From: Bacillota bacterium
GTDB taxonomy: Bacteria; Bacillota; Limnochordia; Darwinibacteriales; Darwinibacteriaceae
Length of the DNA stretch: 39,856 bases
Reading direction: 5' to 3'
Assembly: GCA_012520315.1 (NCBI GenBank)
Contig: JAAYOM010000036.1
Span: 1-39,856 of the forward strand
In this document: positions 7,370 through 15,769 of the stretch, piece after piece
How the letters are laid out: the number at the start of each line of letters is the position of its first letter
Position numbering within the stretch: position 1 is the stretch's first letter
Position numbers and translations under genes: made by a program
The notes under the pieces: generated by a model
The model's input: only the letters and a program-made list of their open reading frames with translations
What the model was told of the DNA's origin: nothing
Databases searched by the model: none

Positions 7370-8170
7370 TTACTGGGCTTCACCACTGAGGATTCTCTTG
7401 AACCAGTGCATGACCTTCCGTTGCTGCAGATCCATAAATGGGACCTCTTCTCCTAACAGGCGGCGCACAATGTTACGAAAGGCCTGGCCCGGGCGGGATC
7501 TCTTGTCGGTGACAACCGTTTCACCCCGGTTAGTAGATACAATGATATCCTGATCATCTGGAACCACGCCTAAGATGGAAATAGCAAGAATATCGTCGAT
7601 ATCATTAATGTCCATCATATCGCCCTTACGTACCATATCAGGGCGTACACGGTTAATGATCAGCTGCGGCTCATAGAGTTCTGCCGCCTCCAAAAGACCA
7701 ATAATCCGGTCTGCGTCACGTACAGCCGATATCTCGGGAGTGGTCACCACAATGGCAGTATCAGCCCCGGCAATGGCATTTTTGAACCCATGTTCAATGC
7801 CTGCAGGACTGTCCAAGATGACAAAGTCATAGTCCCGCTTCAACCGTTCCATAAGCTCACGCATTTGCCCGGGATTGACTGCGTCTTTCTCACGGGTTTG
7901 GGCTGCCGGCAGCAGCACCAGGTGCTCGCCGAAGTGCTTGTCCTTGATCAAAGCCTGACGGAGCCTGCAGTTGCCTTCCACAACATCTAAGAGGTCGTAG
8001 ACAATGCGATTTTCCAAACCCAAGACTACATCAAGATTCCTGAGACCAATATCTGTGTCTACCAAACAAACCTTCTGTCCTGAAGCGGCTAAACCAGCCC
8101 CTAGATTAGCAGTGGTAGTGGTTTTGCCAACTCCGCCTTTTCCACTTGTGATTACAATGACTTTTCCCAA
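7370..8170 (-). CDS. minD: Septum site-determining ATPase MinD
   Basis: MinD is a ParA-type ATPase that recruits MinC to the membrane. The product (266 residues) begins MGKVIVITSGKGGVGKTT, containing the deviant Walker A motif with the signature lysine, then DTDIGLRNLD and DSPAGIE (Walker B region). The C-terminus ends in an amphipathic segment (KVMHWFKRIL) suitable as the membrane-targeting helix. The true start is TTG at 8170, with GGAGG about 8 nt upstream; the longer frame beginning at 8188 would place the ribosome-binding site inside the gene. It lies 21 nt after minC. Confidence 0.96.
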   Translation of the reverse strand: MGKVIVITSGKGGVGKTTTTANLGAGLAASGQKVCLVDTDIGLRNLDVVLGLENRIVYDLLDVVEGNCRLRQALIKDKHFGEHLVLLPAAQTREKDAVNPGQMRELMERLKRDYDFVILDSPAGIEHGFKNAIAGADTAIVVTTPEISAVRDADRIIGLLEAAELYEPQLIINRVRPDMVRKGDMMDINDIDDILAISILGVVPDDQDIIVSTNRGETVVTDKRSRPGQAFRNIVRRLLGEEVPFMDLQQRKVMHWFKRILSGEAQ

Positions 8171-8191
8171 AACTAGCTCCTCCCTCAACCA

Positions 8192-8827
8192 TTAGTGGTT
8201 GTAAACTGAAAGCTGTATACTGTTTTCCACAACCCTGGCAATTTCTGGTCCTGAAGGTTGGGGAAGTTTTTCATCCGGTGCCCGGGAAATAACATGGGCG
8301 ATCCGCAGTTGGGTCGGTTCTAAGCGGAAGGCAAAAACGGTGGCATCGATTTTTCCTTCAGCTCCAGCATGGGCAACTCCCCGTAAAGCGCCGAGTACTA
8401 GGATGTCTCCTGTGCACACTACCTCAGCTCCGGCATTTACATCACCCATAACAACAACATTGCCATCATAGTGCAAGCGCTGCCCCGAACGGATCGTACG
8501 CCGTACTAAGAGAGTATTATCTTCCCTGACCTCTTGACTCTCTTCCATTACCTGTTCAACCTGGGGACGCGGCAGAGGGCGGGTCAAAGGTTCGCGATTA
8601 AGCCGCATCCCGTACTCACCAATCAGGCTCCTGATCTCATCCATTTGGGCCTCGGTCAGCGTTCCTTGCTCTACATATAGCTTAGCTGAACTTCCTCTGA
8701 AAAAACTTTGGGATGCCTGCAACTGCCTATCTAAAGAACTAAGTACTTCCGAGAATTGAACTGCGTCACTGATAGTGATCACAAGTCCCTCCCGTGTACC
8801 TTTAATCCTGCATAATTCTGTGCTCAT
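8192..8827 (-). CDS. minC: Septum site-determining protein MinC
   Basis: MinC inhibits FtsZ polymerisation where MinD recruits it. The 211-residue protein has an N-terminal domain (residues 1 to about 95) and, after a linker, the characteristic C-terminal beta-helix with repeated glycine turns (GNVVVMGDVNAGAEVVCTGD, then LGALRGVAHAG), which contacts MinD and mediates dimerisation. ATG at 8827 has AAGGAG about 10 nt upstream. It follows pbp2 by 66 nt and continues into minD and minE, the usual continuation of the mre locus in Clostridia. Confidence 0.94.
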   Translation of the reverse strand: MSTELCRIKGTREGLVITISDAVQFSEVLSSLDRQLQASQSFFRGSSAKLYVEQGTLTEAQMDEIRSLIGEYGMRLNREPLTRPLPRPQVEQVMEESQEVREDNTLLVRRTIRSGQRLHYDGNVVVMGDVNAGAEVVCTGDILVLGALRGVAHAGAEGKIDATVFAFRLEPTQLRIAHVISRAPDEKLPQPSGPEIARVVENSIQLSVYNH

Positions 8828-8893
8828 GCGCCGCCAACTCCTTACCTAACCATCTTTTACTTCTGCAAAACATTGGATACTCCTGCCTCATCT

Positions 8894-10720
8894 TTACTCT
8901 GAAGGCGCTGTGAGCCCAAAGTAGGCATCAAGGATGGCCCTGGCAATCGGAGCGGCGGCCGATGACCCCCCGCCCCCCTGCTCCACTACTACTGCCACTA
9001 AGATCTCAGGATCTTCCACTGGAGCGTAGCCAACATAAAGGCCATTGGAGATCTTGCCTGGAACCTCCCAGGTTCCTGTTTTCCCTGCCATAGAGTAGGG
9101 AAAACCGGCCATCACTCCCCTGGCAGTACCCCGGGGATGCACTATAGGCGCGGTCATGACTTCTTTAAGGGCGTCCCAAGTAGACTGAGATGCCTCAACC
9201 TTATAGGCCGCTTCTGGCTGGGCCCGATAAACAACATTACCATCGGGGGACACAATTTCTTTCACAATTTTGGGGGCATAAATCGTTCCTTGATTAGCGA
9301 TGGCTGCATAGGCCTGTGCCAATTGAATCAGAGTCATCTGATGAAACCCCTGTCCTATGGAAATCTGCTCGGTGTCAGAGGGATACCAGTTCTGTTCTGA
9401 TACGGCGCGGTCGCTGAAGTTCTGCTTTTTCCATTCTCTGCTGGGCACCAATCCGCTGGCCTCACCCGGATACAGGTTAAGGCCGGTAGGCGCACCAAAA
9501 CCAAGGCTTTTCATCCACTTGGAGAGCCGATCGATTCCCACTTTCGCTCCGTTATCCGCAAAATAATGGTTGCTCGACATGCCAAGGGCGCCATGCATGT
9601 CAATCATGCCAAAGGGGGCTAAACCGCTGTTGATGACCCAGTCCTTCACCCCGTACTGACTGGTGCCAGTAGCATTAAAACGCTCGTTGACACCCATGAC
9701 CCCTTCCTCTAAGATGGCTAGAGCTGTAATTGGCTTAAACGTTGAGCCAGGTCCAAACAACGCCTGGGTTACACGATTGAAAAAAGGCCGCTTGCTGTCT
9801 TGGCTCAACTCGGTGTAATACGAGTTACGCAGTGACTGATCGATCAGGTTTTCGGGATTAAAGCCCGGCATGCTGGCCATGACGAGAATTTCCCCTGTTT
9901 GCGGTTTCAGCGCTAGGACAGCTCCCGTCTGCGTACCTGGATTGTCATCCAGGGTCAGAATATGTTCATAAAAGGCGGCCTCGGCCGCTGCCTGTAATTT
10001 GGCATCAATAGTTAGAATGATATTATGGCCAGGAACAGGATCCACAACATTGACCGTTCGAATGGGTCTATTGAGGGCATTGACCTCTACAGTCAAGGCA
10101 CCAATCTCTCCCCGCAGCAGCTCCTCATAGGTCTGTTCTATTCCGCTCTTTCCAACCAAATCGCTGCCCCGGTATGTAGGGCCGTAACGCTGCAGCTCGG
10201 CAGCGTTAATGATGCCCATGTAGCCTACAACGTGGGAGGCAAGTTCCTCGAAAAGATATTCCCGAACGGGTTCCTCTTCAAGAAAAATCCCCCTCAGGTT
10301 AATCCGGTTCTCTTCAATGGCAATCACTGTCTCAGGATCAATATCCTGTTTAATCCGGACCGGCTCATAAGGAAAACCCTTACCCTTTTCCAAAGCCTCT
10401 GCCAGTTCTTCTCTACTGAGGTCTAACAAGTCGCAGAGGAGTTCGAGGCTAGATTCATCACTTTGCCCCAGGCCTCCAGGGACAACAGATACCGTAAAAG
10501 CAGGCTTGCTGCGCACCAAAACCTCCCCGTTGCGATCATGAATTTCACCCCGTGGAGGGACAAGCCGCAACTGCCGCATACGGTTGCCATCAGCCAGGCG
10601 AGCATAGTGATCGCCCTTGGCCAGCTGCAAATACCAGAGTCTTCCAACTAAGATCACTGCACAGAGCAGGACAATAGCAAAAAGAACGAAAAGACGTTTT
10701 TCTGTACCCTTCTCTTCCAT
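8894..10720 (-). CDS. mrdA: Penicillin-binding protein 2, elongasome transpeptidase
   Basis: This 608-residue class B PBP is anchored by one N-terminal helix (about residues 9-28). A dimerisation region follows (RGEIHDRNGEVL at about 57-68), then a transpeptidase domain with the three active-site motifs S326TFK, S382SN and K547TGT. It cross-links peptidoglycan in lateral wall growth or, in spore formers, possibly in spore wall synthesis. The position directly after mreD (5 nt) and before minC favours a PBP2/elongasome role. ATG at 10720 follows GGGGTGA. No PASTA domain is present, so it is not SpoVD or PBP2x-like by that criterion. The gene symbol is by analogy with PBP2. Confidence 0.93.
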   Translation of the reverse strand: MEEKGTEKRLFVLFAIVLLCAVILVGRLWYLQLAKGDHYARLADGNRMRQLRLVPPRGEIHDRNGEVLVRSKPAFTVSVVPGGLGQSDESSLELLCDLLDLSREELAEALEKGKGFPYEPVRIKQDIDPETVIAIEENRINLRGIFLEEEPVREYLFEELASHVVGYMGIINAAELQRYGPTYRGSDLVGKSGIEQTYEELLRGEIGALTVEVNALNRPIRTVNVVDPVPGHNIILTIDAKLQAAAEAAFYEHILTLDDNPGTQTGAVLALKPQTGEILVMASMPGFNPENLIDQSLRNSYYTELSQDSKRPFFNRVTQALFGPGSTFKPITALAILEEGVMGVNERFNATGTSQYGVKDWVINSGLAPFGMIDMHGALGMSSNHYFADNGAKVGIDRLSKWMKSLGFGAPTGLNLYPGEASGLVPSREWKKQNFSDRAVSEQNWYPSDTEQISIGQGFHQMTLIQLAQAYAAIANQGTIYAPKIVKEIVSPDGNVVYRAQPEAAYKVEASQSTWDALKEVMTAPIVHPRGTARGVMAGFPYSMAGKTGTWEVPGKISNGLYVGYAPVEDPEILVAVVVEQGGGGSSAAAPIARAILDAYFGLTAPSE

Positions 10721-10725
10721 CTACG

Positions 10726-11235
10726 TCACCCCGTTCTTTTCAACAGCTCATCTAGGTAAATCAGGCGTTTGTGAACAACCGCCAAAGGACGATATAAGAA
10801 CATTCCAACCAGTCCGTTAAACAGGCTTGTACCCAGTATCGCCGACCAGGTCAGCCAAGACCAGGGGCTGGCAAAACCAAAGGAAGCAGCACCAATTAGG
10901 TAGAGTACCTGCCCGAGCGCTGTTCCGAGAAATATCGCAAAAAAACGCACCAAAAAGTTCTCCTTATAGAGCCGATTGGTCACAAATGACATCAAGACAG
11001 CCATCAACAGATATGTTCCGGCATACAGCCCAATAAAACGTCCTACCAGCAGATCCTGAAGCAAACCGCTGGCAAAGGCTAAACCTTTAGCGCCCCTGAG
11101 TTCTTCAAACATGGCAAAGATCAGAGTCAGAAGCAGCAAAAACTCGGGCCGACCTCCAATTAGAACCAAATTCGGCAAGGTTGTCTGCAATGCAAGTGCC
11201 AAAATTATCATTAGTCCATAGCCCGCATACTTCAT
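10726..11235 (-). CDS. mreD: Rod shape-determining protein MreD
   Basis: MreD is a small polytopic membrane subunit of the rod complex. The 169-residue product is almost entirely hydrophobic, with about five membrane segments. The family feature GGRPEFLLLLTLIFAMFEELRGAKGLAFASG-like stretch near residues 27-60 is interpretable as the substrate-binding-like membrane core (GLLQDLL follows). ATG at 11235 has AGGAGAG upstream. It abuts mreC (1 nt gap) and pbp2 (5 nt gap), giving mreB-mreC-mreD-pbp2 in one unit. Confidence 0.93.
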   Translation of the reverse strand: MKYAGYGLMIILALALQTTLPNLVLIGGRPEFLLLLTLIFAMFEELRGAKGLAFASGLLQDLLVGRFIGLYAGTYLLMAVLMSFVTNRLYKENFLVRFFAIFLGTALGQVLYLIGAASFGFASPWSWLTWSAILGTSLFNGLVGMFLYRPLAVVHKRLIYLDELLKRTG

Positions 11236-11236
11236 A

Positions 11237-12064
11237 TTAACTCTCCTCTTGCGGCATGACTATCAGGACATACTCAAGACGGGTAAAATCAACAAATGGC
11301 TTCACAACAGCGGAGAAAGACAGATCGTATTGTCGGGACTCCACAGCGACTACTTCGCCAATGGGCAGGTTTTTGGGGTAAATCCTGCTCAGACCTGATG
11401 TGACAATGACATCGCCCACCTCTACGGTCGTATCTCTGTTTAAAGGCTTAGCCAAGAGATTTCCTTGATCCAACTGACCTCCCTCAACCAGAACCAAGTC
11501 ACCGCTTCCTTGCACGAGACCCCCTGCAGCACTTTGGGCATCTACAATGAGCAGCACAGTACTGGTATAGCGGGAGCTGCTGATGACGGTGCCTACAATT
11601 CCAGCCTTAGTGACGACTGCCATTCCGCCGGTCACACCATGGACTTGTCCTTTATTCACAACGATGGTACTCTCCCAGTTGCTCGGGGAGCGGCCGATTA
11701 CTTCTGCTACGAGTAGATCATGGTTCCCTTCCTCCCTAAAGTCAAGGGCCTCCCGCAGCCATTCATTCTCCCTGCGATAATTGCGCAGCTTGAGCACTTC
11801 CTCCTCAAGCTGGGCTACCAGGGACTCCAAGTGATCGTTGCGCGCCTTTAACCCGCGCCACCGGTTGAGCTCGGCGATTTGGTGCTGGAAAAAACTGCCG
11901 ATCCTGCTAAAGAGCCACTGAAAGGGCGATAACACATCACGCCACAAACTTTCCAGCTTGCTAATCTCAGGGCGGGGCACAGAGGTGTTATGGATGGTAC
12001 CTACTAAGATGAGAACTAGAACAATAATCAGCGGAATTTTCCAGCGCAGCAGGCGATCCAGCAC
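11237..12064 (-). CDS. mreC: Rod shape-determining protein MreC
   Basis: MreC is a periplasm-facing (extracytoplasmic) scaffold that activates PBP2/RodA in cell elongation. The 275 residues comprise an N-terminal membrane helix (about 9-25), a coiled coil (about 60-105, NDHLESLVAQLEEEVLKLR) and the beta-rich MreC domain with IGRSPSNWESTIVVNKG and VGDVIVTSGLSRIYPKNLPIG. The start GTG at 12064 fits the family N-terminus MLDRLLRWK. It lies 34 nt after mreB and 1 nt before mreD. Confidence 0.95.
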   Translation of the reverse strand: MLDRLLRWKIPLIIVLVLILVGTIHNTSVPRPEISKLESLWRDVLSPFQWLFSRIGSFFQHQIAELNRWRGLKARNDHLESLVAQLEEEVLKLRNYRRENEWLREALDFREEGNHDLLVAEVIGRSPSNWESTIVVNKGQVHGVTGGMAVVTKAGIVGTVISSSRYTSTVLLIVDAQSAAGGLVQGSGDLVLVEGGQLDQGNLLAKPLNRDTTVEVGDVIVTSGLSRIYPKNLPIGEVVAVESRQYDLSFSAVVKPFVDFTRLEYVLIVMPQEES

Positions 12065-12098
12065 TGCTCTTCACCACCCATCCTTGGCTTGTCGGTCT

Positions 12099-13124
12099 TT
12101 AGTAACGTCTTGGTCCCAGCATAATTCGCTGCAGTAAGTCAAAATGGCGCAGAGCCTGTCCCGTGCCTTCCACTACCGCTGTCAAGGGGCGCTCAGCGAT
12201 GTGGATGGGCATGCCAGTTTCCCTCATCAAAAGCTCATCGAGTCCATTGAGGAGTGACCCCCCGCCGGCCATCATAATTCCCCTGTCCATAATGTCTGCA
12301 GCCAGCTCCGGCGGGGTGTGCTCCAGGGTAACTTTCACAGCATCGATGATTGCTTGGATTGGTTCCACTAAGGCCTGGTGTACCTCTGTAGAAGAGACTG
12401 TCACCGTCTTAGGCAAGCCGCTGACCAAATCTCTGCCCCGAATTTCCATGGTCAATTCTTCCTTGCCGTCAAGAAAGGCATAGCCAATTTCGGATTTGAT
12501 TCTTTCAGCAGTTCTTTCTCCAATTAACAGATTATAGGACCTGCGGATATAGTGGATGATGGAATCATCCATCTCGTCACCGGCTACACGAATCGATCTT
12601 TGAGATACAATGCCCCCAAGGGAGATCACAGCTACCTCAGTGGTTCCTCCCCCGATATCCACTATCATCGTACCCGTTGGATCTTGAACCGGCAGGCCCG
12701 CCCCAATGGCTGCTGCCATGGGCTCTTCGATTACTCGGGCATCCTTGGCCCCTGCCGACAGGGTGGCATCAATTACAGCCCGTTTCTCCACTTCCGTAAC
12801 TCCAGATGGGACCGAAATAATTACACGGGGCCTTCTCAGCCGAGAGCGACGGGTCGCTTTGTTCAAGAAATCCCTGAGCAGGCGTTCGGTGACTTCAAAA
12901 TCAGCAATTACCCCATCCTTGAGGGGGCGAATAGCAATGATGTTGCCAGGGGTTCTTCCCACCATCTCCTTGGCCTTGTTACCAACTGCAAAAATTTCAT
13001 TCGTATCACGATCAATAGCAACAACTGAGGGTTCGTTAATGACAATTCCCCGGCCCTCAACCAAGACCAGTGTATTGGCAGTGCCAAGATCAATGCCTAT
13101 GTTTTTACCAAAACGCCTGAACAT
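12099..13124 (-). CDS. mreB: Rod shape-determining actin homologue MreB
   Basis: MreB forms membrane-associated actin-like filaments that orient lateral wall synthesis. The 341-residue protein shows the ATPase fold motifs: phosphate-1 [12 protein letters not shown], phosphate-2 [13 protein letters not shown] and the adenosine motif MAGGGSLL. The membrane-facing N-terminus (MFRRFGKN) and length match the MreB/Mbl family. ATG at 13124 has GGAAGGGG about 7 nt upstream. It is the first mre gene after radC (20 nt gap). Only one mreB-family gene is seen in this window, so I cannot say whether it corresponds to MreB or Mbl of Bacillus. Confidence 0.96.
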   Translation of the reverse strand: MFRRFGKNIGIDLGTANTLVLVEGRGIVINEPSVVAIDRDTNEIFAVGNKAKEMVGRTPGNIIAIRPLKDGVIADFEVTERLLRDFLNKATRRSRLRRPRVIISVPSGVTEVEKRAVIDATLSAGAKDARVIEEPMAAAIGAGLPVQDPTGTMIVDIGGGTTEVAVISLGGIVSQRSIRVAGDEMDDSIIHYIRRSYNLLIGERTAERIKSEIGYAFLDGKEELTMEIRGRDLVSGLPKTVTVSSTEVHQALVEPIQAIIDAVKVTLEHTPPELAADIMDRGIMMAGGGSLLNGLDELLMRETGMPIHIAERPLTAVVEGTGQALRHFDLLQRIMLGPRRY

Positions 13125-13144
13125 AAAGTTTCCCCTTCCTTTTC

Positions 13145-13831
13145 CTAAAGCAGTCCTTGTTCCCGAAAGCTCAGATAACGATTGTTACCGACAATAATGT
13201 GATCCAACACTTCAATGCCTAACATATCTCCCACATCACGCAGCCTCTCGGTTGTGGAAATATCATCTCTACTAGGGGTCAGATCGCCACTGGGATGATT
13301 ATGTACCAAGATAACGGCAGCACTGCTCCGCTTTATAGCTTCTTTGAACATCTCCCGGGGATGTACCAGTGAGGCGTGCAAATGCCCTATAGAAATAACC
13401 TTTTTAGCAATTACACGATGCTTGGTGTTGAGCATGATGATCATAAAATGCTCTTTATCTGCATGGCTCAAGTCAGTCAGCACCAGCTGAGCAGCGTCTT
13501 GTGGACAATTTACGACGCCTTCGAACTCCATGCGGGACTCACCCAGACGTTTAGCCAGTTCAAATGCGGCAAGAATATCGGCGGCTTTAGCCGGTCCGAT
13601 GCCATTGACTGCGAGGAGTTCTTCATAGCTTGTCTGGGCCAGTTCTGGTAATGAACCAAAACGGGATAACAGCCTTTCAGCAAGCATAAGGGCGGATTCG
13701 CTCCGCGTTCCGGTTCGCAACAAAATAGCCAGAAGTTCGCGATTGGCCAAGCGCTCCGCTCCATGCCGAATCAAGCGCTCCCGGGGACGCTCTTCTTTCG
13801 GTACATCTTTCATTCTTACTACTTTTCTCAA
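13145..13831 (-). CDS. radC: RadC/UPF0758 family JAB-domain protein
   Basis: The 228-residue protein has an N-terminal helix-hairpin-helix region ([21 protein letters not shown]) and a C-terminal JAB1/MPN metal domain with the signature [11 protein letters not shown] and [11 protein letters not shown]. Despite the RadC name, a DNA repair role is not supported in most bacteria and the substrate is unknown. The start is set at TTG 13831 because AAGGAG lies 6 nt upstream; the longer frame starting at 13867 would include that site. It sits between maf and mreB, the classic Bacillota order. Confidence 0.93.
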   Translation of the reverse strand: MRKVVRMKDVPKEERPRERLIRHGAERLANRELLAILLRTGTRSESALMLAERLLSRFGSLPELAQTSYEELLAVNGIGPAKAADILAAFELAKRLGESRMEFEGVVNCPQDAAQLVLTDLSHADKEHFMIIMLNTKHRVIAKKVISIGHLHASLVHPREMFKEAIKRSSAAVILVHNHPSGDLTPSRDDISTTERLRDVGDMLGIEVLDHIIVGNNRYLSFREQGLL

Positions 13832-13869
13832 ACTCTGCTCCTTCCCATCCCTGGGCATGAGAAGCAAGT

Positions 13870-14442
13870 CTATTTAGAGGGAAAGACCTCTACGCCAAGT
13901 GACCTCAGGTGCAGAGCCAAGCTTGGCATGGGCAACCCTACTACATTATAATAACAACCTCTTATACTTTCAACAAGTAGTCCGCCATACCCTTGAATGC
14001 CATAGCCGCCAGCTTTATCGTAAGGTTCGCCGGTGCCAATGTAAGCATGAATCTCTTCGTCGTCCAGATCACGAAACTTCACGCTAGTAGTTTCGCTAAA
14101 ACTGCGCACAACCTGGCCGTTTCTGCTCAATACCACCCAAGTCGTTACATTATGTTCGCGACCGCTTAAAAAACTCAGCATGGCATAGGCATCCGTGGCA
14201 TTCTTAGGTTTACCTAAAATGTGACCGTCAAGGGTCACAATAGTATCGGCGCCTAACACAAGACTGTCTGGGTTTTCCAAACTAACCGGCACAGCCTTGG
14301 CAGTGGCATTGGTACTGGCAACATTGTTCGGTTCGCCCTCCTCCTTTTCTGTGTGCGATAACACCTGCACTGAGAAGTCGATACCGAACTGCTCGAGCAA
14401 TGCCTTGCGCCGCGGTGATTGCGATGCCAGAATTAAGTTCAT
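13870..14442 (-). CDS. maf: Maf-family nucleotide pyrophosphatase
   Basis: Maf proteins hydrolyse non-canonical or canonical nucleoside triphosphates such as dTTP/UTP, and overexpression blocks septation in Bacillus. The 190-residue product begins MNLILASQSPRRKALL, which carries the substrate-binding SxSPRR motif, followed by VLGADTIV and KAGGYGIQG. The ATG at 14442 matches the family N-terminus and has AAGGTGG upstream; in-frame starts at 14463 (ATG) and 14484 (GTG) would add extra residues. The terminator at 14508-14533 lies just upstream, so maf is probably the first gene of the mre/min unit, although I could not identify a convincing promoter in the 65 nt between. Confidence 0.94.
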   Translation of the reverse strand: MNLILASQSPRRKALLEQFGIDFSVQVLSHTEKEEGEPNNVASTNATAKAVPVSLENPDSLVLGADTIVTLDGHILGKPKNATDAYAMLSFLSGREHNVTTWVVLSRNGQVVRSFSETTSVKFRDLDDEEIHAYIGTGEPYDKAGGYGIQGYGGLLVESIRGCYYNVVGLPMPSLALHLRSLGVEVFPSK

Positions 14443-14507
14443 AGGTCTTGATTCCACCTTCATCTCACTAAGTAAGATATTCACCCTAGCATGCCAATTC
14501 CCTTCTC

Positions 14508-14533
14508 AAAAAAGAGAGTCCATGTGGACTCTC
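14508..14533 (-). terminator. Rho-independent terminator after spoIID unit
   Basis: A perfect 8-bp stem GAGAGTCC/GGACTCTC with an ACAT loop (14514-14533, minus strand) is followed by six T residues (14513-14508). It begins 4 nt after the stop of the 63-residue gene. It separates the spoIID unit from the maf-mre-min block. Confidence 0.92.
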
Positions 14534-14537
14534 AAAC

Positions 14538-14729
14538 TTAACGCTCCCAGTGGGGCAGTGTGGTAGAACCAAGCTCCTTCCCCACTTCCAGCAGAAATTT
14601 GTCTCTGCGGATCCTGTTTTTGTTAATCTCCCAGCCATCTAGATGTCGATAATGCGCGTAGGCAAAGTCCCATGGCCGCGACAGCTGGTTTTCCAAGTCG
14701 AACTGGCGACGCTTCCTTCTATGATCCAC
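14538..14729 (-). CDS. Small 63-aa protein of unknown function
   Basis: I do not recognise this protein. The 63 residues are highly charged (starts MDHRRKRRQFDLENQ, ends STTLPHWER), with several aromatic residues in the middle (RPWDFAYAHYRHLDGWEI), no membrane helix and no cysteine. It is likely real. GTG at 14729 has GGAGG 6 nt upstream, it starts 20 nt after the spoIID stop, and a strong terminator follows its stop by 4 nt. Co-transcription with spoIID suggests, but does not prove, a sporulation-linked role. Confidence 0.68.
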   Translation of the reverse strand: MDHRRKRRQFDLENQLSRPWDFAYAHYRHLDGWEINKNRIRRDKFLLEVGKELGSTTLPHWER

Positions 14730-14749
14730 CCTACCCCTCCAATCTCAGG

Positions 14750-15715
14750 TTAGTAAGCTTCCTGCAGATCGATTTCCTGGTAGTAGTATTTGAGTATTTC
14801 AGCATATCCATACCCGTTGACGGCCATTTCTTGGGCACCATATTGGCTCATTCCCACGCCATGGCCGTATCCCCAGACAGAAAACACCATTTCATTGCCT
14901 AGGATTTCCGCGGTAAACCAAGTAGAGCGCAAAGCGAGGCGCTGCCTGATCTCCCGTCCGCTAAACCATTTTTCATCTACTTCAACTGTCTTCACACGGC
15001 CTGAAGGATAGCGCTCCACTACCCTAAAGTTCTTCACATTGGAAACACCCAATACTTGAGCAAGATTGCTAAGCTGGATCGTGGCGGTAGAATAATAGTG
15101 GGGAGAGTTTACGCTAAAGGGATCTTCCACCGAACGCAAATAGGGCAAGGCCTGGCTCCAATAGTGCTCAGAGTTTTCCGTCCGCCCGCCGCTTGTAGAA
15201 TGGTAGACAGCCAGAATGGGTTCGTCGTCGTAGAGGGCAACTATCCCTTCAGTTTCCTTCACCGCTTTCTTAATCTTTCTCTGCAGGATCAAACCTCGAG
15301 AACCTGAGTTCCGTTCAAGAAAAACATCCCACGCAACCCACGCTTGACCCGACTGGAAGTCTGAAGAAAGATGGGCCTCGGGATGTTCAGTAATGCGTTC
15401 ATCGCGCTGAATCCTTCTTAAAGCATAGGTTCTGGCTGCAACCGCCTGTGCTTTCAACGCTTCGATATGGAAACTGGCAGGCATCTCGGCAGCCACAACA
15501 CCTTGGACATACTCCTCTAAGGTCATGGACAGAAGCTTGTTTTGCTCGACATCCCACAGCCCCACCAAAGGAACTTCCTTGGGAGAAAAAAAAGGAACCG
15601 TGCAACTGCGAACCAAAATTGCCGGTAACCCAACCATTATAAAAAACAAGAGCATCAGGGGAAGACAAGAGCTGCCCCTGGATCGTTTACGTCGTCTTCT
15701 TTTTGTCGTCCTCAA
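14750..15715 (-). CDS. spoIID: Stage II sporulation protein D (SpoIID/LytB domain)
   Basis: SpoIID is a membrane-anchored lytic transglycosylase that thins septal peptidoglycan during forespore engulfment, working with SpoIIM and SpoIIP. The 321-residue protein has a very basic N-terminus, one membrane helix (about residues 17-36) and the SpoIID domain with LEEYVQGVVAAEMP (containing the catalytic glutamate), ALKAQAVAARTYAL, and the C-terminal GYGHGVGMSQYGAQ signature. TTG at 15715 is preceded by GGAGGGAG, but this site lies in the stem of a terminator hairpin (15714-15760), an odd arrangement that may limit leaky expression. It is followed by the 63-residue gene. Confidence 0.94.
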   Translation of the reverse strand: MRTTKRRRRKRSRGSSCLPLMLLFFIMVGLPAILVRSCTVPFFSPKEVPLVGLWDVEQNKLLSMTLEEYVQGVVAAEMPASFHIEALKAQAVAARTYALRRIQRDERITEHPEAHLSSDFQSGQAWVAWDVFLERNSGSRGLILQRKIKKAVKETEGIVALYDDEPILAVYHSTSGGRTENSEHYWSQALPYLRSVEDPFSVNSPHYYSTATIQLSNLAQVLGVSNVKNFRVVERYPSGRVKTVEVDEKWFSGREIRQRLALRSTWFTAEILGNEMVFSVWGYGHGVGMSQYGAQEMAVNGYGYAEILKYYYQEIDLQEAY

Positions 15716-15760
15716 AAAAACTCCCTCCCACCCAATTCATTACTATGAACGGGGGGAGGG
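15714..15760 (-). terminator. Terminator hairpin overlapping the spoIID ribosome-binding site
   Basis: On the minus strand, CCC-T-CCC-CCC-G-TTCAT pairs with ATGAA-T-GGG-GGG-A-GGG around an AGTA loop. That gives about 16 pairs (one G-U) with single-T bulges. Two bases and seven T residues (15720-15714) follow. It lies 9 nt after the ferredoxin stop. The spoIID ribosome-binding site is the 3' arm and the spoIID TTG uses the end of the T-run. Confidence 0.8.
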
Positions 15761-15769
15761 GGTTATGCC

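Noticed and set aside
12706-13197. Long plus-strand open frame (163 codons) opposite mreB and the end of radC
   Set aside because: It is the antisense shadow of conserved genes, with low-complexity Ser/Arg/Thr-rich translation and no family motif.
13145-13831. Calling RadC a DNA repair enzyme
   Set aside because: The name is historical; the JAB-domain motif is clear but repair function is not supported by the sequence.
14443-14507. Sigma-A promoter for maf (TTGGCA with a TACTTA 17 nt on)
   Set aside because: The -10 candidate matches only two consensus bases, too weak to report as a feature.
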